64,000 nucleotides of DNA from Odiellus spinosus (Eukaryota > Arthropoda > Arachnida > Opiliones > Phalangiidae). The stretch spans positions 124,001 to 188,000 of the forward strand of contig CAWUCO010000232.1 of assembly GCA_963920705.1 (NCBI GenBank), written 5' to 3'. Both the position numbers and the translations under genes were made by a program. The notes under the pieces were generated by a model. That model saw only the letters and a program-made list of their open reading frames with translations, made no database searches and was not told the origin of the DNA. Positions 9,631-21,490 of this stretch are shown in pieces (the first letter of the stretch is position 1; each line of letters starts with the position of its first letter).

Positions 9631-11545
9631 TTGCAATTTAGACAAAACCAAAGTCATACGAAAGAGCAATTAATGGACAGTCTAAATAACAAGAGTTTTC
9701 AAAAATCCGTTGAAAAACAAGAAAAATATGGCCAATTCAAGAAATCATACAATATCAAAATAGTCAAATTTCAGATTATAAAAATTCGCTTTTTGATATT
9801 AGATGCTTTTTGAATTGTCCATATTTTCCATGTTTTTCAACGGATTTTCCAAAACTTTTGTTTTTTAGATAGACCAATATTTGCTCTTTCGAGTGGTCTT
9901 AATTTTGTCTAAATCGCTTAAAAATCAAAAGTTTTGTGTCCATTTGAATCCAATAATCTTGGATTTTTAAGTGTTTTTGCTTTATTTTAACCAATTTTAT
10001 ATTTGTCACAATTTTGCAATTTAGACAAAACCAAAGTCATTCGAAAGAGCAATTAATGGACAGTCTAAATAACAAGAGTTTTCAAAAATCCGTTGAAAAA
10101 CAAGAAAAATATGGCCAATTCAAGAAATCATACAATATCAAAATAGTCAAATTTCAGATTTTAAAAATTCGCTTTTTGATATTAGATGCTTTTTGAATTG
10201 TCCAGATTTTCCATGTTTTTCAACGGATTTTCCAAAACTCTTGATTTTCAGATAGACCAATATTTGCTCTTTCGAGTGGTCTTAATTTTGTCTAAATCGC
10301 TTAAAAATCAAAAGTTTTGTGTCCATTTTAATCCAATAATCTTGGATTTTTAAGTGTTTTTGCTTTATTTTAACCAATTTTATATTTGTCACAATTTTGC
10401 AATTTAGACAAAACCAAAGTCATACGAAAGAGCAATTAATGGACAGTCTAAATAACAAGAGTTTTCAAAAATCCGTTGAAAAACAAGAAAAATATGGCCA
10501 ATTCAAGAAATCAAACAATATCAAAATAGTCAAATTTCAGATTTGAAAAATTCGCTTTTTGATATTAGATGTTTTTTGAACTGTCCATATTTTCCATGTT
10601 TTTCAACGGATTTTCCAAAACTCTTGTTTTTTAGATAGACCAATATTTGCTCTTTCGAGTGGTCTTAATTTTGCCTAAATCGCTTAAAAATCAAAAGTTT
10701 TGTGTCCATTTTAATCCAATAATCTTGGATTTTTAAGCGTTTTTGCTTAATTTTAACCAATTTTATATTTGTCACAATTTTGCAATTTAGACAAAACCAA
10801 AGTCATTCGAAAGAGCAATTAATGGACAGTCTAAATAATAATAGTTTTCAAAAATCCGTTGAAAAACAAGAAAAATATGGCCAATTCAAGAAATCATAGA
10901 ATATCAAAATAGTCAAATTTCAGATTTTAAAAATTCGCTTTTTGATATTAGATGTTTTTTGAATTGGCTATATTTTCCATGTTTTTCAACGGATTTTCCA
11001 AAACTCTTGTTTTTTAGATAGACCAATATTTGCTCTTTCGAGTGGTCTTAATTTTGTCTAAATCGCTTAAAAATCAAAAGTTTTGTGTCCATTTTAATCC
11101 AATAATCTTGGATTTTTTAGTGTTTTTTCTTTATTTTAACCAATTTTATATTTGTCACAGTTTTGCAATTTAGACAAAACCAAAGTCATTCGAAAGAGCA
11201 ATTAATGGACAGTCTAAATAACAAGAGTTTTCAAAAATCCGTTGAAAAACAAGAAAAATATGGCCAATTCAAGAAATCATACAATATCAAAATAGTCAAA
11301 TTTCAGATTTTAAAAATTCGCTTTTTGATATTAGATGTTTTTTGAATTGTCCATATTTTCCATGTTTTTCAACGGATTTTCCAAAACTCTTGTTTTTTAG
11401 ATAGACCAATATTTGCTCTTTCGAGTGGTCTTAATTTTGTCTAAATCGCTTAAAAATCAAAAGTTTTGTGTCCATTTGAATTCTATAATCTTGGATTTTT
11501 AAGCGTTTTTGCTTAATTTTAACCAATTTTATATTTGTCACAATT
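9631..11545 (+). repeat. Five-monomer HOR (1915 bp), copy 2
   Basis: Units at 9631, 10014, 10397, 10780 and 11163 match 7716-9630 at a constant 1915-bp shift, including the private 'gattataaaa' (7861 region and 9776 region). The last three unit types occur once more at 12312, 12695 and 13078, so a third, broken copy follows. Confidence 0.88.
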
Positions 11546-13460
11546 TTGCAATTTAGACAAAACCAAAGTCATTCGAAAGAGCAATTAATGGACAGTCTAA
11601 ATAACAAGAGTTTTCAAAAATCCGTTGAAAAACAAGAAAAATATGGCCAATTCAAGAAATCATACAATATCAAAATAGTCAAATTTCAGATTTTAAAAAT
11701 TCGCTTTTTGATATTAGATGTTTTTTGAATTGTCCATATTTTCCATGTTTTTCAACGGATTTTCCAAAACTCTTGTTTTTTAGATAGACCAATATTTGCT
11801 CTTTCGAGTGGTCTTAATTTTGTCTAAATCGCTTAAAAATCAAAAGTTTTGTGTCCATTTGAATTCTATAATCTTGGATTTTTAAGCGTTTTTGCTTAAT
11901 TTTAACCAATTTTATATTTGTCACAATTTTGCAATTTAGACAAAACCAAAGTCATACGAAAGAGCAATTAATGGACAGTCTAAATAACAAGAGTTTTCAA
12001 AAATCCGTTGAAAAACAAGAAAAATATGGCCAATTCAAGAAATCATACAATATCAAAATAGTCAAATTTCAGATTTTAAAAATTCGCTTTTTGATATTAG
12101 ATGCTTTTTGAATTGTCCAGATTTTCCATGTTTTTCAACGGATTTTCCAAAACTCTTGATTTTCAGATAGACCAATATTTGCTCTTTCGAGTGGTCTTAA
12201 TTTTGTCTAAATCGCTTAAAAATCAAAAGTTTTGTGTCCATTTTAATCCAATAATCTTGGATTTTTAAGTGTTTTTGCTTTATTTTAACCAATTTTATAT
12301 TTGTCACAATTTTGCAATTTAGACAAAACCAAAGTCATACGAAAGAGCAATTAATGGACAGTCTAAATAACAAGAGTTTTCAAAAATCCGTTGAAAAACA
12401 AGAAAAATATGGCCAATTCAAGAAATCAAACAATATCAAAATAGTCAAATTTCAGATTTGAAAAATTCGCTTTTTGATATTAGATGTTTTTTGAACTGTC
12501 CATATTTTCCATGTTTTTCAACGGATTTTCCAAAACTCTTGTTTTTTAGATAGACCAATATTTGCTCTTTCGAGTGGTCTTAATTTTGCCTAAATCGCTT
12601 AAAAATCAAAAGTTTTGTGTCCATTTTAATCCAATAATCTTGGATTTTTAAGCGTTTTTGCTTAATTTTAACCAATTTTATATTTGTCACAATTTTGCAA
12701 TTTAGACAAAACCAAAGTCATTCGAAAGAGCAATTAATGGACAGTCTAAATAATAATAGTTTTCAAAAATCCGTTGAAAAACAAGAAAAATATGGCCAAT
12801 TCAAGAAATCATAGAATATCAAAATAGTCAAATTTCAGATTTTAAAAATTCGCTTTTTGATATTAGATGTTTTTTGAATTGGCTATATTTTCCATGTTTT
12901 TCAACGGATTTTCCAAAACTCTTGTTTTTTAGATAGACCAATATTTGCTCTTTCGAGTGGTCTTAATTTTGTCTAAATCGCTTAAAAATCAAAAGTTTTG
13001 TGTCCATTTTAATCCAATAATCTTGGATTTTTTAGTGTTTTTTCTTTATTTTAACCAATTTTATATTTGTCACAGTTTTGCAATTTAGACAAAACCAAAG
13101 TCATTCGAAAGAGCAATTAATGGACAGTCTAAATAACAAGAGTTTTCAAAAATCCGTTGAAAAACAAGAAAAATATGGCCAATTCAAGAAATCATACAAT
13201 ATCAAAATAGTCAAATTTCAGATTTTAAAAATTCGCTTTTTGATATTAGATGTTTTTTGAATTGTCCATATTTTCCATGTTTTTCAACGGATTTTCCAAA
13301 ACTCTTGTTTTTTAGATAGACCAATATTTGCTCTTTCGAGTGGTCTTAATTTTGTCTAAATCGCTTAAAAATCAAAAGTTTTGTGTCCATTTGAATTCTA
13401 TAATCTTGGATTTTTAAGCGATTTTGCTTAATTTTAACCAATTTTATATTTGTCACAATT
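11546..13460 (+). repeat. Broken third copy of the five-monomer HOR
   Basis: Units at 11546 and 11929 match units 3504 and 3887 instead of the first two HOR units; units at 12312, 12695 and 13078 match the last three HOR units. The block is therefore a hybrid of the 3.5-4.3 kb order and the 7.7-11.5 kb order, as expected from unequal exchange out of HOR phase. Confidence 0.7.
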
Positions 13461-15375
13461 TTGCAATTTAGACAAAACCAAAGTCATACGAAAGAGCAAT
13501 TAATGGACAGTCTAAATAACAAGAGTTTTCAAAAATCCGTTGAAAAACAAGAAAAATATGGCCAATTCAAGAAATCATACAATATCAAAATAGTCAAATT
13601 TCAGATTTTAAAAATTCGCTTTTTGATATTAGATGCTTTTTGAATTGTCCAGATTTTCCATGTTTTTCAACGGATTTTCCAAAACTCTTGATTTTCAGAT
13701 AGACCAATATTTGCTCTTTCGAGTGGTCTTAATTTTGTCTAAATCGCTTAAAAATCAAAAGTTTTGTGTCCATTTTAATCCAATAATCTTGGATTTTTAA
13801 GTGTTTTTGCTTTATTTTAACCAATTTTATATTTGTCACAATTTTGCAATTTAGACAAAACCAAAGTCATACGAAAGAGCAATTAATGGACAGTCTAAAT
13901 AACAAGAGTTTTCAAAAATCCGTTGAAAAACAAGAAAAATATGGCCAATTCAAGAAATCATACAATATCAAAATAGTCAAATTTCAGATTTTAAAAATTC
14001 GCTTTTTGATATTAGATGCTTTTTGAATTGTCCATATTTTCCATGTTTTTCAACGGATTTTCCAAAACTTTTGTTTTTTAGATAGACCAATATTTGCTCT
14101 TTCGAGTGGTCTTAATTTTGTCTAAATCGCTTAAAAATCAAAAGTTTTGTGTCCATTTGAATCCAATAATCTTGGATTTTTAAGTGTTTTTGCTTTATTT
14201 TAACCAATTTTATATTTGTCACAATTTTGCAATTTAGACAAAACCAAAGTCATTCGAAAGAGCAATTAATGGACAGTCTAAATAACAAGAGTTTTCAAAA
14301 ATCCGTTGAAAAACAAGAAAAATATGGCCAATTCAAGAAATCATACAATATCAAAATAGTCAAATTTCAGATTTTAAAAATTCGCTTTTTGATATTAGAT
14401 GTTTTTTGAACTGTCCATATTTTCCATGTTTTTCAACGGATTTTCCAAAACTCTTGTTTTTTAGATAGACCAATATTTGCTCTTTCGAGTGGTCTTAATT
14501 TTGCCTAAATCGCTTAAAAATCAAAAGTTTTGTGTCCATTTTAATCCAATAATCTTGGATTTTTAAGCGTTTTTGCTTAATTTTAACCAATTTTATATTT
14601 GTCACAATTTTGCAATTTAGACAAAACCAAAGTCATTCGAAAGAGCAATTAATGGACAGTCTAAATAATAAGAGTTTTCAAAAATCCGTTGAAAAACAAG
14701 AAAAATATGGCCAATTCAAGAAATCATAGAATATCAAAATAGTCAAATTTCAGATTTTAAAAATTCGCTTTTTGATATTAGATGTTTTTTGAATTGGCTA
14801 TATTTTCCATGTTTTTCAACGGATTTTCCAAAACTCTTGTTTTTTAGATAGACCAATATTTGCTCTTTTGAGTGGTCTTAATTTTGTCTAAATCGCTTAA
14901 AAATCAAAAGTTTTGTGTCCATTTGAATCCTATAATCTTGGATTTTTAAGCGTTTTTGCTTAATTTTAACCAATTTTATATTTGTCACAATTTTGCAATT
15001 TAGACAAAACCAAAGTCATTCGAAAGAGCAATTAATGGACAGTCTAAATAACAAGAGTTTTCAAAAATCCGTTGAAAAACAAGAAAAATATGGCCAATTC
15101 AAGAAATCATACAATATCAAAATAGTCAAATTTCAGATTTTCAAAATTCGCTTTTTGATATTAGATGTTTTTTGAATTGTCCATATTTTCCATGTTTTTC
15201 AACGGATTTTCCAAAACTCTTGATTTTCAGATAGACCAATATTTGCTCTTTCGAGTGGTCTTAATTTTGTCTAAATCGCTTAAAAATCAAAAGTTTTGTG
15301 TCCATTTTAATCCAATAATCTTGGATTTTTTAGTGTTTTTGCTTTATTTTAACCAATTTTATATTTGTCACAATT
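13461..15375 (+). repeat. Five-monomer block B, copy 2
   Basis: Units at 13461, 13844, 14227, 14610 and 14993 repeat the block B order and match the copy at 16908 at a shift of 3447 bp (9 x 383). The preceding unit at 13078 also matches 16525. A private change marks this copy: 'aagcgattttgctt' near 13420. Confidence 0.78.
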
Positions 15376-16907
15376 TTGCAATTTAGACAAAACCAAAGTC
15401 ATTCGAAAGAGCAATTAATGGACAGTCTAAATAACAAGAGTTTTCAAAAATCCGTTGAAAAACAAGAAAAATATGGCCAATTCAAGAAATCATACAATAT
15501 CAAAATAGTCAAATTTCAGATTTTCAAAATTCGCTTTTTGATATTAGATGTTTTTTGAATTGTCCATATTTTCCATGTTTTTCAACGGATTTTCCAAAAC
15601 TCTTGTTTTTTAGATAGACCAATATTTGCTCTTTCGAGTGGTCTTAATTTTGTCTAAATCGCTTAAAAATCAAAAGTTTTGTGTCCATTTGAATTCAATA
15701 ATCTTGGATTTTTAAGCGTTTTTGCTTTATTTTAACCAATTTTATATTTGTCACAATTTTGCAATTTAGACAAAACCAAAGTCATTCGAAAGAGCAATTA
15801 ATGGACAGTCTAAATAACAAGAGTTTTCAAAAATCCGTTGAAAAACAAGAAAAATATGGCCAATTCAAGAAATCATACAATATCAAAATAGTCAAATTTC
15901 AGATTTTAAAAATTCGCTTTTTGATATTAGATGTTTTTTGAATTGTCCATATTTTCCATGTTTTTCAACGGATTTTCCAAAACTCTTGATTTTCAGATAG
16001 ACCAATGTTTGCTCTTTCGAGTGGTCTTAATTTTGTCTAAATCGCTTAAAAATCAAAAGTTTTGTGTCCATTTTAATCCAATAATCTTGGATTTTTAAGC
16101 GTTTTTGCTTAATTTTAACCAATTTTATATTTGTCACAATTTTGCAATTTAGACAAAACCAAAGTCATTCGAAAGAGCAATTAATGGACAGTCTAAATAA
16201 TAAGAGTTTTCAAAAATCCGTTGAAAAACAAGAAAAATATGGCCAATTCAAGAAATCATAGAATATCAAAATAGTCAAATTTCAGATTTTAAAAATTCGC
16301 TTTTTGATATTAGATGTTTATTAAATTGGCTATATTTTCCATGTTTTTCAACGGATTTTTCAAAACTCTTGTTCTTTAGATAGACCAATATTTGCTCTTT
16401 CGAGTGGTCTTAATTTTGTCTAAATCGCTTAAAAATCAAAAGTTTTGTGTCCATTTGAATTCTATAATCTTGGATTTTTAAGCGTTTTTGCTTAATTTTA
16501 ACCAATTTTATATTTGTCACAATTTTGCAATTTAGACAAAACCAAAGTCATTCGAAAGAGCAATTAATGGACAGTCTAAATAACAAGAGTTTTCAAAAAT
16601 CCGTTGAAAAACAAGAAAAATATGGCCAATTCAAGAAATCATACAATATCAAAATAGTCAAATTTCAGATTTTAAAAATTCGCTTTTTGATATTAGATGT
16701 TTTTTGAATTGTCCATATTTTCCATGTTTTTCAACGGATTTTCCAAAACTCTTGTTTTTTAGATAGACCAATATTTGCTCTTTCGAGTGGTCTTAATTTT
16801 GTCTAAATCGCTTAAAAATCAAAAGTTTTGTGTCCATTTGAATTCTATAATCTTGGATTTTTAAGCGTTTTTGCTTAATTTTAACCAATTTTATATTTGT
16901 CACAATT
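15376..16907 (+). repeat. Four monomers between block B copies
   Basis: Units at 15376, 15759, 16142 and 16525. The unit at 15759 has 'caatgtttgc'. The unit at 16142 has the unusual 'gtttattaaattggct' with 'gttctttag', shared with the unit at 19589; the variant without ttctttag is seen again at 34764. Confidence 0.8.
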
Positions 16908-18822
16908 TTGCAATTTAGACAAAACCAAAGTCATACGAAAGAGCAATTAATGGACAGTCTAAATAACAAGAGTTTTCAAAAATCCGTTGAAAAACAAGAA
17001 AAATATGGCCAATTCAAGAAATCATACAATATCAAAATAGTCAAATTTCAGATTTTAAAAATTCGCTTTTTGATATTAGATGCTTTTTGAATTGTCCAGA
17101 TTTTCCATGTTTTTCAACGGATTTTCCAAAACTCTTGATTTTCAGATAGACCAATATTTGCTCTTTCGAGTGGTCTTAATTTTGTCTAAATCGCTTAAAA
17201 ATCAAAAGTTTTGTGTCCATTTTAATCCAATAATCTTGGATTTTTAAGTGTTTTTGCTTTATTTTAACCAATTTTATATTTGTCACAATTTTGCAATTTA
17301 GACAAAACCAAAGTCATACGAAAGAGCAATTAATGGACAGTCTAAATAACAAGAGTTTTCAAAAATCCGTTGAAAAACAAGAAAAATATGGCCAATTCAA
17401 GAAATCATACAATATCAAAATAGTCAAATTTCAGATTTTAAAAATTCGCTTTTTGATATTAGATGCTTTTTGAATTGTCCATATTTTCCATGTTTTTCAA
17501 CGGATTTTCCAAAACTTTTGTTTTTTAGATAGACCAATATTTGCTCTTTCGAGTGGTCTTAATTTTGTCTAAATCGCTTAAAAATCAAAAGTTTTGTGTC
17601 CATTTGAATCCAATAATCTTGGATTTTTAAGTGTTTTTGCTTTATTTTAACCAATTTTATATTTGTCACAATTTTGCAATTTAGACAAAACCAAAGTCAT
17701 TCGAAAGAGCAATTAATGGACAGTCTAAATAACAAGAGTTTTCAAAAATCCGTTGAAAAACAAGAAAAATATGGCCAATTCAAGAAATCATACAATATCA
17801 AAATAGTCAAATTTCAGATTTTAAAAATTCGCTTTTTGATATTAGATGTTTTTTGAACTGTCCATATTTTCCATGTTTTTCAACGGATTTTCCAAAACTC
17901 TTGTTTTTTAGATAGACCAATATTTGCTCTTTCGAGTGGTCTTAATTTTGCCTAAATCGCTTAAAAATCAAAAGTTTTGTGTCCATTTTAATCCAATAAT
18001 CTTGGATTTTTAAGCGTTTTTGCTTAATTTTAACCAATTTTATATTTGTCACAATTTTGCAATTTAGACAAAACCAAAGTCATTCGAAAGAGCAATTAAT
18101 GGACAGTCTAAATAATAAGAGTTTTCAAAAATCCGTTGAAAAACAAGAAAAATATGGCCAATTCAAGAAATCATAGAATATCAAAATAGTCAAATTTCAG
18201 ATTTTAAAAATTCGCTTTTTGATATTAGATGTTTTTTGAATTGGCTATATTTTCCATGTTTTTCAACGGATTTTCCAAAACTCTTGTTTTTTAGATAGAC
18301 CAATATTTGCTCTTTTGAGTGGTCTTAATTTTGTCTAAATCGCTTAAAAATTAAAAGTTTTGTGTCCATTTGAATCCTATAATCTTGGATTTTTAAGCGT
18401 TTTTGCTTAATTTTAACCAATTTTATATTTGTCACAATTTTGCAATTTAGACAAAACCAAAGTCATTCGAAAGAGCAATTAATGGACAGTCTAAATAACA
18501 AGAGTTTTCAAAAATCCGTTGAAAAACAAGAAAAATATGGCCAATTCAAGAAATCATACAATATCAAAATAGTCAAATTTCAGATTTTCAAAATTCGCTT
18601 TTTGATATTAGATGTTTTTTGAATTGTCCATATTTTCCATGTTTTTCAACGGATTTTCCAAAACTCTTGATTTTCAGATAGACCAATATTTGCTCTTTCG
18701 AGTGGTCTTAATTTTGTCTAAATCGCTTAAAAATCAAAAGTTTTGTGTCCATTTTAATCCAATAATATTGGATTTTTAAGCGTTTTTGCTTAATTTTAAC
18801 CAATTTTATATTTGTCACAATT
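16908..18822 (+). repeat. Five-monomer block B, copy 3
   Basis: Units at 16908, 17291, 17674, 18057 and 18440, 3447 bp after copy 2 and in the same order. Its last two units are also the first copy of the 766-bp dimer that follows. Confidence 0.78.
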
Positions 18823-19588
18823 TTGCAATTTAGACAAAACCAAAGTCATTCGAAAGAGCAATTAATGGACAGTCTAAATAATAAGAGTTTTCAAAAATCC
18901 GTTGAAAAACAAGAAAAATATGGCCAATTCAAGAAATCATAGAATATCAAAATAGTCAAATTTCAGATTTTAAAAATTCGCTTTTTGATATTAGATGTTT
19001 TTTGAATTGGCTATATTTTCCATGTTTTTCAACGGATTTTCCAAAACTCTTGTTTTTTAGATAGACCAATATTTGCTCTTTTGAGTGGTCTTAATTTTGT
19101 CTAAATCGCTTAAAAATTAAAAGTTTTGTGTCCATTTGAATCCTATAATCTTGGATTTTTAAGCGTTTTTGCTTAATTTTAACCAATTTTATATTTGTCA
19201 CAATTTTGCAATTTAGACAAAACCAAAGTCATTCGAAAGAGCAATTAATGGACAGTCTAAATAACAAGAGTTTTCAAAAATCCGTTGAAAAACAAGAAAA
19301 ATATGGCCAATTCAAGAAATCATACAATATCAAAATAGTCAAATTTCAGATTTTCAAAATTCGCTTTTTGATATTAGATGTTTTTTGAATTGTCCATATT
19401 TTCCATGTTTTTCAACGGATTTTCCAAAACTCTTGATTTTCAGATAGACCAATATTTGCTCTTTCGAGTGGTCTTAATTTTGTCTAAATCGCTTAAAAAT
19501 CAAAAGTTTTGTGTCCATTTTAATCCAATAATATTGGATTTTTAAGCGTTTTTGCTTAATTTTAACCAATTTTATATTTGTCACAATT
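18057..19588 (+). repeat. Two-monomer HOR (766 bp), two copies
   Basis: Units 18057+18440 and 18823+19206 are near-identical pairs. Both pairs carry the same private changes: 'cttttgagtgg' and 'aaattaaaag' in the first unit, and 'ataatattgg' in the linker of the second. A third pair begins at 19589 but has the gtttattaaattggct arm. Confidence 0.85.
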
Positions 19589-21490
19589 TTGCAATTTAGA
19601 CAAAACCAAAGTCATTCGAAAGAGCAATTAATGGACAGTCTAAATAATAAGAGTTTTCAAAAATCCGTTGAAAAACAAGAAAAATATGGCCAATTCAAGA
19701 AATCATAGAATATCAAAATAGTCAAATTTCAGATTTTAAAAATTCGCTTTTTGATATTAGATGTTTATTAAATTGGCTATATTTTCCATGTTTTTCAACG
19801 GATTTTTCAAAACTCTTGTTCTTTAGATAGACCAATATTTGCTCTTTCGAGTGGTCTTAATTTTGTCTAAATCGCTTAAAAATCAAAAGTTTTGTGTCCA
19901 TTTGAATCCTATAATCTTGGATTTTTAAGCGTTTTTGCTTAATTTTAACCAATTTTATATTTGTCACAATTTTGCAATTTAGACAAAACCAAAGTCATTC
20001 GAAAGAGCAATTAATGGACAGTCTAAATAATAAGAGTTTTCAAAAATCCGTTGAAAAACAAGAAAAATATGGCCAATTCAAGAAATCATACAATATCAAA
20101 ATAGTCAAATTTCAGATTTTCAAAATTCGCTTTTTGATATTAGATGTTTTTTGAATTGTCCATATTTTCCATGTTTTTCAACGGATTTTTCAAAACTATT
20201 GTTTTTTAGATAGACCAATATTTGCTCTTTCGAGTAGTCTTAATTTTGTCTAAATCGCTTAAAAATCAAAAGTTTTGTGTCCATTTGAATTCAATAATCT
20301 TGGATTTTTAAGTGTTTTTGCTTTATTTTAACCAATTTTATATTTGTCACAATTTTGCAATTTAGACAAAACCAAAGTCATTCGAAAGAGCAATTAATGG
20401 ACAGTCTAAATAACAAGAGTTTTCAAAAATCCGTTGAAAAACAAGAAAAATATGGCCAATTCAAGAAATCATACAATATCAAAATAGTCAAATTTCAGAT
20501 TTTCAAAATTCGCTTTTTGATATTAGATGTTTTTTGAATTGTCCATATTTTCCATGTTTTTCAACGGATTTTCCAAAACTCTTGATTTTCAGTTAGACCA
20601 ATATTTGCTCTTTCGAGTGGTCTTAATTTTGTCTAAATCGCTTAAAAATCAAAAGTTTTGTGTCCATTTTAATCCAATAATCTTGGATTTTTAAGTGTTT
20701 TTGCTTTATTTTAACCAATTTTATATTTGTCACAATTTTGCAATTTAGACAAAACCAAAGTCATTCGAAAGAGCAATTAATGGACAGTCTAAATAACAAG
20801 AGTTTTCAAAAATCCGTTGAAAAAAGAGAAAAATATGGCCAATTCAAGAAATCATACAATATCAAAATAGTCAAATTTCAGATTTTCAAAATTCGCTTTT
20901 TGAAATTAGATGTTTTTTGAATTGTCCATATTTTCCATGTTTTTCAACTGATTTTCCAAAACTCTTGATTTTCAGATAGACCAATATTTGCTCTTTCGAG
21001 TGGTCTTAATTTTGTCTAAATCGCTTAAAAATCAAAAGTTTTGTGTCCATTTTAATCCAATAATCTTGGATTGCTTTATTTTAACCAATTTCATATTTGT
21101 CACAATTTTGCAATTTAGACAAAACCAAAGTCATTCGAAAGAGCAATTAATGGACAGTCTAAATAACAAGAGTTTTCAAAAATCCGTTGAAAAACAAGAA
21201 AAATATGGCCAATTCAAGAAATCATACAATATCAAAATAGTCAAATTTCAGATTTTAAAAATTCGCTTTTTGATATTAGATGTTTTTTGAATTGTCCATA
21301 TTTTCCATGTTTTTCAACGGATTTTCCAAAACTCTTGTTTTTTAGATAGACCAATATTTGCTCTTTCGAGTGGTCTTAATTTTGTCTAAATCGCTTAAAA
21401 ATCAAAAGTTTTGTGTCCATTTGAATCCTATAATCTTGGATTTTTAAGTGTTTTTGCTTTATTTTAACCAATTTTATATTTGTCACAATT
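19589..21490 (+). repeat. Transition into the 20-38 kb family
   Basis: Units at 19589, 19972, 20355, 20738 and 21108. The unit at 19972 introduces 'ttttcaaaactattg' with 'gagtagtc', which recurs at 28.1, 32.7 and 35.4 kb. The unit at 20738 is the first with 'gaaaaaagagaaaa' in arm 1, 'tgaaattag' in S and 'caactgatt' in arm 2, and the first followed by the 13-bp linker deletion (junction near 21072). Confidence 0.8.
21060..21107 (+). repeat. Linker with 13-bp deletion (first of eight)
   Basis: 'cttggattgctttatt' replaces 'cttggatttttaagtgtttttgctttatt', with 'aatttcatattt' always linked. The same form has junctions near 21072, 22589, 24107, 26007, 29775, 31294, 33579 and 36247 and nowhere outside 20-37 kb, so it arose once and was amplified. 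The deletion removes one half of the linker's 10-bp inverted repeat. Confidence 0.9.
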
